A stretch of DNA of 45,613 bases from positions 1 to 45,613 of the forward strand of contig PLYN01000037.1 of NCBI GenBank assembly GCA_003151815.1, in the 5' to 3' direction. A program made the translations under genes and the position numbers. The notes below the pieces were generated by a model. The model ran no database searches. It was not told where the DNA came from and saw only the letters and a list, made by a program, of their open reading frames with translations. Numbering within the stretch: the stretch's first letter is position 1; each line of letters begins with the position of its first letter. Below are positions 15,355 through 22,833 of this stretch, piece after piece. The stretch is from Bacteroidota bacterium (GTDB lineage Bacteria > Bacteroidota > Bacteroidia > 2-12-FULL-35-15).

Positions 15355-16266
15355 TTAATTAAGATTATCTTTTTTGATTCTTGAAATTTCTTTTTGAACA
15401 AGTGTTGTATCAATTAGTAATTCGGAAAAAATATTTTTCCATAGGATTGAGGAGCGATTATCTGGTTCTTCCCGGATCAACTTAACGATGTTACCCAATT
15501 CTCTACTTGTAATACATGATAAATTGCAATTACACTTTTTGTAAAGTTCTTTTGATCGCTTTTCAAGTGACTTTACTTTTGGATTAAATTTACCTGTAAT
15601 AACTGTGAAGGTAAAGACCTTCCCTAAAATTGCCGAATATCTATTATTAAATTCATCTACATATGAGGCAAAGCGTTTAATATCGTCTGCCGTAAAATCA
15701 AAACCATTTATATACGCTTTTGAATCATAAAGTATCATCATTCCGTTTTTGCAAATCACAATTCCATCAGGGATAGATTCAAATAATCTTTCTTTTCCGT
15801 AACGCCTTGTTGGTGATTGGAGAATAAATTGAAAACATTCTTTTACATATAACTCATGCAAATCAAAAGCATCTCCTTGTAAAACTATTGGAAGTTTATT
15901 TCTTCCAAGTTCATCTAAGATGTCGGGGAGATTTGGAATTAAGATTAGTCCTGTATTTATAATACCACCAAAGAACGCATAAAATTTTTGAAATGTGTGC
16001 GTTGTGCAGGTCTGTGAAATAAAGTTGTCGGATATTATTAAAGGTTTTGACGAAAATGTTTTTGAAATTGTAATGAGTGAATTTGTGAGTTGTGTTTCAT
16101 TCTTGTCCTTAGTAAAAAGTATACTGTACCTAACTATCGCACCTAATTTGTCTAATTTGAGAATATTAAAAATGATATTTCCTTTGGGGAATCTTTCGGT
16201 TTGATCAATCTCAAACCCATTCGTAAATAGCGTAGAAACAATATCTAAAATTTCACCTTTCGTCAT
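15355..16266 (-). CDS. PD-(D/E)XK nuclease-like protein in Qat-like operon
   Basis: A restriction-endonuclease-like fold is suggested by ESIPDGIVI (Asp167) followed by ILYDSKAY (Asp181-Ser-Lys183), the D-xn-(D/E)-x-K pattern, and then a helix DDIKRFASYVDEF typical after the active site. The N-terminal 130 residues are an unknown domain. It ends two bases before the QatB-like gene and so takes the position of QatA, the ATPase of classical Qat. This suggests a variant in which a nuclease rather than an ATPase accompanies QatBC. A CNCNLSC cluster near residue 250 could bind metal. Confidence 0.65.
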   Translation of the reverse strand: MTKGEILDIVSTLFTNGFEIDQTERFPKGNIIFNILKLDKLGAIVRYSILFTKDKNETQLTNSLITISKTFSSKPLIISDNFISQTCTTHTFQKFYAFFGGIINTGLILIPNLPDILDELGRNKLPIVLQGDAFDLHELYVKECFQFILQSPTRRYGKERLFESIPDGIVICKNGMMILYDSKAYINGFDFTADDIKRFASYVDEFNNRYSAILGKVFTFTVITGKFNPKVKSLEKRSKELYKKCNCNLSCITSRELGNIVKLIREEPDNRSSILWKNIFSELLIDTTLVQKEISRIKKDNLN

Positions 16267-16301
16267 GATTTAATTTGAGTGCTTACCACTTATTATGAAA
16301 A

Positions 16302-16568
16302 TCATATCATTTTTCCGGCAATAGCAACTAAAACATCAAGTCCTTTACCAATATTTCTAATAGCAGTAGCTTTTGCTTCATTGCTTTTCGTGGCATCTTT
16401 AACTTCTTTCAAAACCGATGCTAAATCTTGTTTGCTAATTCCGGTTTCAAAAATCAATTTTTCAATATCACTGTCATTTAAACGTGTTAAACTGGAAATT
16501 TGACTTGCGAAATGCGCATCAGCAGCGTTTGCTGCCTGATTTGTAATGTCGTCCCAATTGGTTGGCAT
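16302..16568 (-). CDS. Small helical protein in Qat-like operon
   Basis: An 88-residue Ala-rich, helical protein (MPTNWDDITNQAANAADAHF at the start, a hydrophobic helix GKGLDVLVAIAGKMI at the end). The C-terminal helix is amphipathic and could touch a membrane. It sits ten bases after the lipoprotein gene and 35 before the nuclease gene, all codirectional. No family recognised; it may be the soluble partner of the lipoprotein. Confidence 0.6.
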   Translation of the reverse strand: MPTNWDDITNQAANAADAHFASQISSLTRLNDSDIEKLIFETGISKQDLASVLKEVKDATKSNEAKATAIRNIGKGLDVLVAIAGKMI

Positions 16569-16578
16569 GATATAAAGT

Positions 16579-17178
16579 TTATTTGTTTAATATTTTGTTT
16601 ACACCATCATTCAGTCCATTTATATTTTCTCCCAAATCTCCGGCATTTAAAATGAACTTATCAATTTGACTTCCTATTTGATCAAAGTCAATTTTATTGC
16701 CTGTTAATTCCTGTGTTTTCTGTAACAGTTTCTTTCTTTCATCATTTACTTTGATTGCTGATTCTAACAGTTTTTTTAACTCGCTGCAAGCAGTTTCATA
16801 TTCCTTGTAATCCTGATCTAATTTTTCAATAACTTTTATCCTGTTTACTTCTAAGGCATTTTGCATGGCATCTCGCCTCTCCATAATTTTCGGGATAATG
16901 CTTTTCATCATGTTTGGCATCTCGTTAGTTAGGTCTGTTCCTGCAGGGATCTTTTTTGTGAACTCTTCAATGAATTTTGGTGTGTACTCATTTTTAATAA
17001 ACTCATCAATTCTTTCTCTTTTTTCATTGAACATTTTATTTGCCATTGACAGATTTATTTGGTGCATCCGCTTTCCTTCGGTAGATATAGCATCAATTAA
17101 ATTTAGTGACTGAATTGGAAGTTTTGCGCAAGAGGCGATTAGCAGAATTAATGCGAAAAGGAATGATTTAATTTTCAT
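16579..17178 (-). CDS. Coiled-coil lipoprotein
   Basis: A signal peptide with a lipobox (MKIKSFLFALILLIASC, Cys17) indicates lipid anchoring at the cell envelope. The mature part is almost all helix: an amphipathic stretch with EKRERIDEFIKNEY, then a heptad-rich coiled coil (about 100-165) and a C-terminal helix (GENINGLNDGVNKILNK). It is the first gene of the run leading to the Qat-like genes. A lipoprotein is unusual in a Qat context and raises the possibility of envelope sensing. No -7 box was found upstream; 17179-17401 holds only an AT-rich stretch with a GGGAATTCCC palindrome. Confidence 0.75.
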   Translation of the reverse strand: MKIKSFLFALILLIASCAKLPIQSLNLIDAISTEGKRMHQINLSMANKMFNEKRERIDEFIKNEYTPKFIEEFTKKIPAGTDLTNEMPNMMKSIIPKIMERRDAMQNALEVNRIKVIEKLDQDYKEYETACSELKKLLESAIKVNDERKKLLQKTQELTGNKIDFDQIGSQIDKFILNAGDLGENINGLNDGVNKILNK

Positions 17179-17401
17179 GCAATCAGTTTTGTTACTTCGT
17201 TTTTTCCTTATTATTTAGTAGAGTATTTCTGTAAAAATATAACAAAAAAATCATCTTTTTTTGCTTTCCTCCTCACTTGTGCACAAGTTACACACGATTT
17301 TTAACAGAAAGGGGAATTCCCAAAATTTGTTAAACCCATAAAGAGTGAAGCATTTTTTCGTTTGCAAGTGATTCGGTTTTTGGGTTCATATTTAATTTCT
17401 A

Positions 17402-17890
17402 TTAATTTATTGTTGTCGATGATTTTTCAATTGCCCTGTCCCACTCATGTCCTGAAAGATTGGTGTAGAGCACCGTTTCACGGCCATTATTGTCTTTTAG
17501 GTGCAATTTTAAGAGGTCAGTATCACCGTTACCCACGGCAATGAGTTGGATTCCTTTGACCGTGCTGATATCGAGAATTTTTTCTTCGAATTTTTCATTT
17601 CGATGATTCTTCAATGGAATTCGGATATAGCGTGAGGGATATTCGACCCCTATAACCCCTGAAGCATTAAATATTTCCATTAGATCATCGATTGAAAGAG
17701 GACTGTAGCACACATCAGGCAAACCAAAACCTTTATCGAATTGTATTCTGGATAGGGATTTTTTTATTGAGCTATAATACTTGCGCTGGACATAAATAAC
17801 CGTTGAAGGCTCAAATGTATAGGAGCGTTCTTTTCCTCCGGGCTCCCTGGTTAAGGGTAAGGTGACGATATTTTTGAATTCTTCGCTCAC
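17402..17890 (-). CDS. Hypothetical protein
   Basis: A 162-residue, mostly beta protein without signal peptide or cysteine motif. It contains LSIDDLMEIFNASGVIGVEY and a C-terminal GNGDTDLLKLHLKDNNGRET followed by a GHEWDRAI helix, which has a PH-like look (strands ending in a helix with Trp). I do not recognise the family and the PH-like idea is only an impression. It stands alone between the Qat-like operon and the hairpin repeat remnant. Confidence 0.6.
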   Translation of the reverse strand: MSEEFKNIVTLPLTREPGGKERSYTFEPSTVIYVQRKYYSSIKKSLSRIQFDKGFGLPDVCYSPLSIDDLMEIFNASGVIGVEYPSRYIRIPLKNHRNEKFEEKILDISTVKGIQLIAVGNGDTDLLKLHLKDNNGRETVLYTNLSGHEWDRAIEKSSTTIN

Positions 17891-17994
17891 GTTGTGTAAA
17901 TGTAAAACAATTAATATCCGCGCATGCTGTTATCACACGAGTGCCAGTCCACGCTTTACCGTCTTTTGATTAGCTGTCTGGCTACCTACAGGTG

Positions 17995-18066
17995 TGTCCG
18001 CACTAAGCGAGCCGACAGACATACTATGAGGTTGCCGGACGCTGTCCTTTGACTTTTTTTAGTAGT
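17995..18066. repeat. Partial third copy of the two-hairpin repeat
   Basis: GTCCGCACTAAGCGAGCCGA, a short insertion, then GAGGTTGCCGGACGCTGTCC and TTTGAC match hairpin B of the copies at 2314 and 2580. The 5' arm GTCAAAGG and the whole of hairpin A are missing. The downstream tail (taaattcctcggatga) also resembles the sequence after copy 2 (taaatttcttcggatg). Confidence 0.8.
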
Positions 18067-18181
18067 TATGATGGATAAATTCCTCGGATGACCACTTAAT
18101 ATACAAGTTTAAATAGGTGAAATTTTACCGATTGCCAGTATCCATTTCATCGGTTTATATTATTCCCTAATATTGTCTTTA

Positions 18182-19186
18182 ATGCCTTTCACTCAATACA
18201 CCTCCGAAGAACTTCAGCAACGTGGCGACACTCCTAGCGAGCATCTGCGAATGAGAACAATATTTGAGGAGATGAAATCAAGACTTGCTACTGGAGGTGA
18301 GTTGAGTCCGATAGAAGGCGAGTTCTATTGCTTCTCAGTTACCCTTTTGAGGAATGAAGGAAGAGTTGAAGATCATTTTTGTTGTAATAACTGGCGATTT
18401 AAAATGCTTTTTTTAAGGTATTGGCATGATTTAGATGGAACTGGCAATCACGAATATACTGACGGCACAAGGATGATTCAACCAACTCCTAGTCAAATTG
18501 AACAGGATCTAAAAGATCTTGCACTCTTTTCGGAAGAATGGAACCAAACAATCCAAATAACTAATCATAGCGAGGAAAGCTTAAAATATGTTGCAAAAGA
18601 AACGCGTGACGAGTTAAAAGCCCTAAGAAAAGAGCCTGTTTTTAATTTAACTGGCTACCTTATCGAGAGTAGGCTTTACGATAGGCAGAAGCAATCCATT
18701 TTGAACCGACTAAAATATGCGTATCTCATGTCAGAAGAAATATTCGACAGAGAAGGCACTACCGAAATTTCTATTCCTATTAATGGCCAGCAGTTGGTGT
18801 TTAATAAATATTCGAGTGTGCATATTATCAATCGCCATTTCGCAGGTGGGCAGAAGGTTGTTAATCTTGACAAAACCTTTAATTCAAAAGATCTTTTACC
18901 AAACGATCTCATAAATCAGTTGAGGCAATTTATAAGATTGATAGATGCCTCGGGTTTATACATCAATAACGACATAATGAAAATTCGCTTTCAGTATAAG
19001 GGACACCTATATTCTCTTTGGAGTCAGGTAGCCCATAAACAAGTGAGAGGTTCAACCCAGAATATTCCATACAATAGAATTCAAACCCTCTATCCTGTAA
19101 AGGACCAAGATGAACTGGATGAAATAAATCGGAGTTATATACTAAGAGAGATAAATTTCGAATTCTCAGTCTACGTCAATCCCTAA
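18182..19186 (+). CDS. Hypothetical protein, possibly with a barnase/EndoU-like C-terminus
   Basis: A 334-residue soluble protein. The first 190 residues are helical with FYCFSVTLLRNEGR and an HDLDGTGNH segment. The last 140 contain VHIINRHFAGGQK and later a basic strand ending RIQTLYPV. That order (HI-x2-RH early, T-x-YP late) resembles the PBECR group of barnase/EndoU/RelE-like nucleases, so an RNase toxin is possible; confidence in that is low. I use the ATG at 18182; a TTG nine bases upstream is also in frame. A TAatATTG sequence just before it resembles a -7 box and would give a nearly leaderless mRNA. Confidence 0.6.
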   Translation: MPFTQYTSEELQQRGDTPSEHLRMRTIFEEMKSRLATGGELSPIEGEFYCFSVTLLRNEGRVEDHFCCNNWRFKMLFLRYWHDLDGTGNHEYTDGTRMIQPTPSQIEQDLKDLALFSEEWNQTIQITNHSEESLKYVAKETRDELKALRKEPVFNLTGYLIESRLYDRQKQSILNRLKYAYLMSEEIFDREGTTEISIPINGQQLVFNKYSSVHIINRHFAGGQKVVNLDKTFNSKDLLPNDLINQLRQFIRLIDASGLYINNDIMKIRFQYKGHLYSLWSQVAHKQVRGSTQNIPYNRIQTLYPVKDQDELDEINRSYILREINFEFSVYVNP

Positions 19187-19236
19187 TTCTTCATGAGGTA
19201 GAGCGAATCGGGTGTTTTACTAAAGAAAATCGAATC

Positions 19237-19878
19237 TCACTCTTCTTTAGGCTTTTTATTTCTATTAATGAAGTATGCTTGTTTCGAAACGCCACTTGTA
19301 TTCATTCGATAATTTACCATATCGATACTTGCATTAAAATGTTCGGCAATTGCGTGATTGTCCATGTCCCTCTTCTTCGACCACAATAACCCTGGTCGCG
19401 CAATCTGTAAAGTTGAACCCAAGCATTTGGCTTCTTCCTCCTGAACCTCATCAAAATTTCTCATTCCAAAAGGAATTGCAAAATCATACGTGTTTTCTTT
19501 TATTTCATGTTTACATATAATGTGGGCCAATTCATGCATCACATCGCTTTGCTGTCTGCCTATTGAGTGAAATGGGTTATGAATTATTATCCTATTCCCT
19601 GCTTTCGTTACCATGGTTAATGCACTCCATTCGCACTCTACTCCATTAGTTCCGGAAAGAAGAGCGATCTCATCTTCCTGCTTTAAAAATTCCGTAGCAC
19701 TACAAACCGGAATCGATAAATGTTCGGATAATTTAAAAGCACACAGCGGTGCGCAAGGATGAATGAGAAGTTTACTCCTATATTCTATTGCCAGCCTTTC
19801 AGCATTGGCTTTGAACCCTCTCTTAAGAATACTTTTTTTTGCCAAGAGGTTTTCATTTGGTGGAGTAAGCCATGTCAA
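19237..19878 (-). CDS. ImmA/IrrE-family metallopeptidase
   Basis: Zinc-peptidase domain of the ImmA/IrrE (DUF955) type: His115-Glu116-Leu-Ala-His119 (MHELAH), with the acidic helix VQEEEAK near 145-151 supplying the third ligand. In mobile elements these proteases cut the partner repressor. The N-terminal 60 residues and the C-terminal KKPKEE tail are ordinary. It overlaps the 3' end of the XRE gene by 26 bases, so the two form a repressor/protease pair. The pair converges on the unknown gene 18182-19186. Confidence 0.85.
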   Translation of the reverse strand: MTWLTPPNENLLAKKSILKRGFKANAERLAIEYRSKLLIHPCAPLCAFKLSEHLSIPVCSATEFLKQEDEIALLSGTNGVECEWSALTMVTKAGNRIIIHNPFHSIGRQQSDVMHELAHIICKHEIKENTYDFAIPFGMRNFDEVQEEEAKCLGSTLQIARPGLLWSKKRDMDNHAIAEHFNASIDMVNYRMNTSGVSKQAYFINRNKKPKEE

Positions 19879-20188
19879 TCATCTTAATAAGCATATTGAC
19901 TGTTTCCCTACTTAACTCCCTCTCGGCTCTGAGATGGGCGACCACCTGTTCTTTATTAGATACAGGCTTCCTTTTTGATTCATTGGTTATAAAAGAATCA
20001 GAAGGCACATTTAGCCATTTGCAGAGTTTAATAAACGTGTCAACATCGGGTAGCTTCCCCTGTTCTATTCTTGATAAAGTTGCTGCACTTACATTACCAA
20101 TTTCCTCTGCAAGTGAGCGCAAACCTTTATCTCCTCTCTTGCTTTTTAACATTCCAGCAAGTAACTCGGTGTTGAGTGTGGTTTCCAT
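19853..20188 (-). CDS. XRE-family helix-turn-helix repressor
   Basis: A 111-residue Cro/C1-type DNA-binding protein: GLRSLAEEIGNVSAATLSRI (about 22-41) is the helix-turn-helix, followed by EQGKLPDVDTFIKLC, the usual end of the domain. The C-terminal helix (SRETVNMLIKMIDMAYS) may dimerise or contact the ImmA-like protease encoded next. It may control itself and the divergent operon that starts at 20367. No clear operator repeat was found between them. Confidence 0.85.
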   Translation of the reverse strand: METTLNTELLAGMLKSKRGDKGLRSLAEEIGNVSAATLSRIEQGKLPDVDTFIKLCKWLNVPSDSFITNESKRKPVSNKEQVVAHLRAERELSRETVNMLIKMIDMAYSTK

Positions 20189-20249
20189 TGTTAATAAGTT
20201 TTATTAGTGAAATGCTGTTGCACATGTAAGACGTAAGGATATTTTCGTA

Positions 20250-20257
20250 TATCTTTG
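20250..20257 (+). promoter_or_regulatory. Possible -7 promoter box
   Basis: TATCTTTG matches TAnnTTTG and lies about 110 bases before the HNH gene at 20367, in the divergent region with the XRE gene. There is no TTG at the expected -33 distance. Confidence 0.4.
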
Positions 20258-20366
20258 CTGCAACAAAAGAGCTATTTGACTCATATACGCAACGAAGATA
20301 GAATAAAAAAGTGAGCAAAGCACATGACCATCAATAAGAAATCAACTCATAATTAACAATTCTGCT

Positions 20367-20780
20367 ATGGAAAGAGAACGTTTACAAAAGATTTTTAGAA
20401 AGACAGACGGCAATTGCCATATTTGTCACAAAGGACTCAATTTCTTAAATTATGGTGTGCTGGGGGCAAGTTCTGGCTGGGAAGTAGAGCATTCTAAGGC
20501 AAAAAGCAATGGTGGATCTGACCGCCTTCACAACCTGTTTCCCGCTCATATAACTTGTAATAGGGAGAAAGGAACCTTGCATACAAGAACTGCAAGATCA
20601 AAGCATGGACACACCCGTGCTCCTTATTCAAAAAGTAAAAAACAGAGGATACGGAACAACAATACTGCTGCCGGAACTGTAATAGGCGGGTTAGTTGGAT
20701 CTCTTTTGGGTCCGGTCGGAGCATTTGTTGGCGCAGGAATTGGGGCGGCCATTGGGAATAGTAGTTCACCTAAAAAATAA
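20367..20780 (+). CDS. HNH nuclease with C-terminal glycine zipper
   Basis: N-terminal HNH domain: Cys17-x2-Cys20 zinc ligands, the core WEVEH (His42), SNGGSDRLHNL (Asn56) and AHITCN (Cys64-Asn65) followed by REKG. This is a complete HNH pattern, so DNA cleavage is expected. After a basic linker (about 75-97), residues 100-130 are a glycine-zipper hydrophobic hairpin (GTVIGGLVGSLLGPVGAFVG and onward), which could insert in a membrane. The fusion of nuclease and membrane segment is unusual. It is the first gene of an operon whose last two products also carry hydrophobic segments. Confidence 0.8.
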   Translation: MERERLQKIFRKTDGNCHICHKGLNFLNYGVLGASSGWEVEHSKAKSNGGSDRLHNLFPAHITCNREKGTLHTRTARSKHGHTRAPYSKSKKQRIRNNNTAAGTVIGGLVGSLLGPVGAFVGAGIGAAIGNSSSPKK

Positions 20781-20785
20781 ACGAA

Positions 20786-20848
20786 TAAATGAATCTTAAA
20801 TATTACCGTGGATGAAATTGAGAAGCTGATTAAGAAATTAAAATTATA
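20786..20848 (+). pseudogene. Possible remnant of a small gene
   Basis: A frame starting MNLKYYRG runs straight into a stop; an overlapping frame continues as VDEIEKLIKKLKL and stops five bases before the next start. The two halves look like the start and end of a small protein joined by deletion. Very short, so weak. Confidence 0.25.
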
Positions 20849-20852
20849 AGCC

Positions 20853-21119
20853 ATGAAAATAAAAGTAAAAGAAGGTCATGCAGGTATAATGACTTTGAAA
20901 GACGGAACACAAATGAATTATGGTGTTAAGAGAATAACCAAAAACATGAGTAAGATTATTTTTTATACTGGAAAAGGTTTGCGTGAAATGTTTAAGCCCG
21001 ATATGAATGAAGATGAAAACGCAAATGCAGTGCAACTGAAAAAGCTGGATGAAAAAACTCTAATGAAGTCGGGACATGTTTTTGAAATGCCTTTCACAAA
21101 CATTCAAGTAATAAATTGA
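20853..21119 (+). CDS. Small hypothetical protein
   Basis: An 88-residue protein with a beta-rich N-terminus (MKIKVKEGHAGIMTLKDGTQ) and a lysine-rich C-terminus. No cysteine or membrane segment. It follows the HNH gene by about 70 bases and precedes the DUF2188 gene by 31, all in the same direction. No function can be read from it; the size suggests an accessory or immunity-type protein. Confidence 0.6.
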   Translation: MKIKVKEGHAGIMTLKDGTQMNYGVKRITKNMSKIIFYTGKGLREMFKPDMNEDENANAVQLKKLDEKTLMKSGHVFEMPFTNIQVIN

Positions 21120-21150
21120 AAAATTTAATCACAAATAAATATCAAATACA

Positions 21151-21381
21151 ATGAGTAAGAAAAATCAGTATGTAGTCCCAACGCAAGGCGGATGGGGTGT
21201 AAGAAGCGAAAACAGCGAACGCTTAACTGTGAAAACAGAAACTAAAGCCGAAGCAGTGAAGATTGCAACAGGCATTGCAAAGCATCAACATTCAGAATTA
21301 ACCATTCTTGGCAGTGATGGAAAAATTCAAAACAAAAACAGTTTTGGAAATGATCCGTTCCCTCCGAGAGATAAAAGATAA
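21151..21381 (+). CDS. DUF2188 protein
   Basis: A 76-residue protein with the DUF2188 pattern: QYVVPTQGGWGVRSENSERL, a helix with TKAEAVKIATGIAKHQ, then ELTILGSDGKIQNKNSFGND. The fold is a small alpha/beta unit of unknown activity that often appears in mobile or defence gene sets. It starts with a clear ATG and ends five bases before the zinc-ribbon gene. Confidence 0.75.
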   Translation: MSKKNQYVVPTQGGWGVRSENSERLTVKTETKAEAVKIATGIAKHQHSELTILGSDGKIQNKNSFGNDPFPPRDKR

Positions 21382-21386
21382 AAGCC

Positions 21387-21608
21387 ATGATAGACATAAG
21401 CAAACAAACCGTTAATCTTACTTGCCCTGAATGTAAAAGGTCGATTTCCGTATCTTTGAGACAAGTCGCGGATGAACTATTAGTAAAATGCACTTGCGGT
21501 CAAGGAATACAATTGAAGGACAGCAACGGCACTAACCGAAAAGGCATTCACGATGTAAATAAATCATTCAAAGACCTCGAAAACGCATTTAAAAAATTAG
21601 GACGATGA
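21387..21608 (+). CDS. Small zinc-ribbon protein
   Basis: A 73-residue protein with a four-cysteine metal site, LTCPECK (Cys13, Cys16) and KCTCG (Cys35, Cys37), followed by a basic linker and a C-terminal helix (KSFKDLENAFKKLGR). It could bind nucleic acid or act as an adaptor. It overlaps the start of the papain-fold gene by four bases, so their products are probably made together. Confidence 0.7.
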   Translation: MIDISKQTVNLTCPECKRSISVSLRQVADELLVKCTCGQGIQLKDSNGTNRKGIHDVNKSFKDLENAFKKLGR

Positions 21609-22099
21609 AAAATTTCTACCTCTACAACGATCATGTTGAAATTGTGAAAAATGATGGAAACATTTTTACGATTTACTTCAACGAAAACAGCGGCAAAGTT
21701 TATTACCGCTTTAAAGTTGGTACTATGTCAAAAGTGAAGCACCCGGGAATATTTTTAGGTGTGGATGCTTATGGTGCCGGTTATTTTCTGCACAACCATT
21801 ATCATTTTGGAAGGGCACATATTACTACTCAAACAGAATTTGTAAAAGGAATGCCTTTGTATATCTACAATGAGAAATGCTCAAACACTCCACTGAAAGT
21901 AATTGAACTTGGCTTGAAGGAAATACTAAGAAGAGAGAGTTATAAGCCGATTACCTACAACTGCCAAACTTATACAAACACTGCTTGCCATAACCAACGC
22001 AAAAGTGAAGATGCTGACAAATGGGTCGGTAGGGCTGTACTTGGCGGGCTTGCTTTACTTTTGCTGGGAGCAGCATTTAGCGGAGGAAAAGGAAAATAA
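21605..22099 (+). CDS. LRAT/NlpC-like (permuted papain fold) protein with C-terminal membrane segment
   Basis: Predicted cysteine enzyme of the LRAT/NlpC-P60 superfamily. An N-terminal His46 in VKHPGIFLG and a C-terminal nucleophile Cys120 in ITYNCQTYTN give the His-first, Cys-later order of the permuted papain fold, with ILRRESYKP in between. These enzymes act as lipid acyltransferases or amidases at membranes. Residues 143-158 (LGGLALLLLGAAFSG) form one membrane segment close to the end, which would place the catalytic domain at the membrane. It is upstream of the membrane-anchored HEPN gene. The assignment is by motif and order. Confidence 0.6.
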   Translation: MKNFYLYNDHVEIVKNDGNIFTIYFNENSGKVYYRFKVGTMSKVKHPGIFLGVDAYGAGYFLHNHYHFGRAHITTQTEFVKGMPLYIYNEKCSNTPLKVIELGLKEILRRESYKPITYNCQTYTNTACHNQRKSEDADKWVGRAVLGGLALLLLGAAFSGGKGK

Positions 22100-22133
22100 A
22101 TTTAAATCATAACCAATTGAAAAAACTTTTTAC

Positions 22134-22745
22134 ATGAATAAAAATACACTCATTATACTTCTTGTCCTTGTTCTGCTACTGGCTGGAGGCCTTTATTTCA
22201 CTAATCAATCTTTGCAAATTGAAAAGCAAAAAAGAAAAGAAGCCGAACAAGCGAACGTGCGTTTGATCATGGACAGCATCAGAAGGCAAAAAGGTTTTAC
22301 AGATGCGGTGAAGCATGAATTGGATTTACTTGGAAAACAATTTGAAGCCACTGATCCTGATGTGACAGTAAAAATTGCGAAGGCAATTCAGTTGATCGAA
22401 ATAAACCAAACCGAAAATGCGATTGAAGATTTGGCTGTGGTAATGGAAAACCTTTTACAGGATTACTATGAAAAGGATAATGGTTTTATGGCTTTTTTAA
22501 AAAACAGACGGGCAGACCTGCATCATTTGCTCACTTATTGCAAAAAGGATAAAAAAATAAGTGATGTTGAGTTGCAATTTTTCCTCGGTGTAAAAACTAT
22601 CCGCAATAAAGAAGATCATACGCTGAACCAAAAACTTGATGCGTATTTAAACGCTACTGGTTTGATAGTTGGCATTGGCGCTATCGTTAAGATTGCTTCT
22701 TTCTGGAAACAGAAAAAACAATTGGACCTTGTGCCCGTTGGGTAG
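22134..22745 (+). CDS. Membrane-anchored HEPN-domain protein
   Basis: Residues 5-22 (TLIILLVLVLLLAGGLYF) form a membrane anchor, followed by a charged coiled coil (to about 55). The C-terminal 120 residues are helical with AIEDLAVVMENLLQDYY, then VKTIRNKEDHTL, which contains the HEPN RNase motif R-x4-H (Arg157-Asn-Lys-Glu-Asp-His162). A second hydrophobic stretch (ATGLIVGIGAIVKIA) is near the end. This suggests an RNA-cutting effector held at the membrane. It is the last gene of the HNH-led operon. The HEPN call rests on the motif and the helical context. Confidence 0.65.
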   Translation: MNKNTLIILLVLVLLLAGGLYFTNQSLQIEKQKRKEAEQANVRLIMDSIRRQKGFTDAVKHELDLLGKQFEATDPDVTVKIAKAIQLIEINQTENAIEDLAVVMENLLQDYYEKDNGFMAFLKNRRADLHHLLTYCKKDKKISDVELQFFLGVKTIRNKEDHTLNQKLDAYLNATGLIVGIGAIVKIASFWKQKKQLDLVPVG

Positions 22746-22833
22746 CGGATTCTTACGTTACCTATTACCCTAACGGAGAAAGGGATGGAAAATTTATAAG
22801 TATTTCTAATTCTTCTAAGTATTACTACTCATA
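22739..22833 (+). pseudogene. Possible C-terminal gene fragment
   Basis: In a different frame, overlapping the end of the HEPN gene, an uninterrupted reading gives VADSYVTYYPNGERDGKFI followed by ISNSSKYYYS and a stop. YYPNG-x-x-x-GKF is common in short repeat proteins. There is no start, so it may be the tail of a lost gene at the junction of the two operons. Confidence 0.25.
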
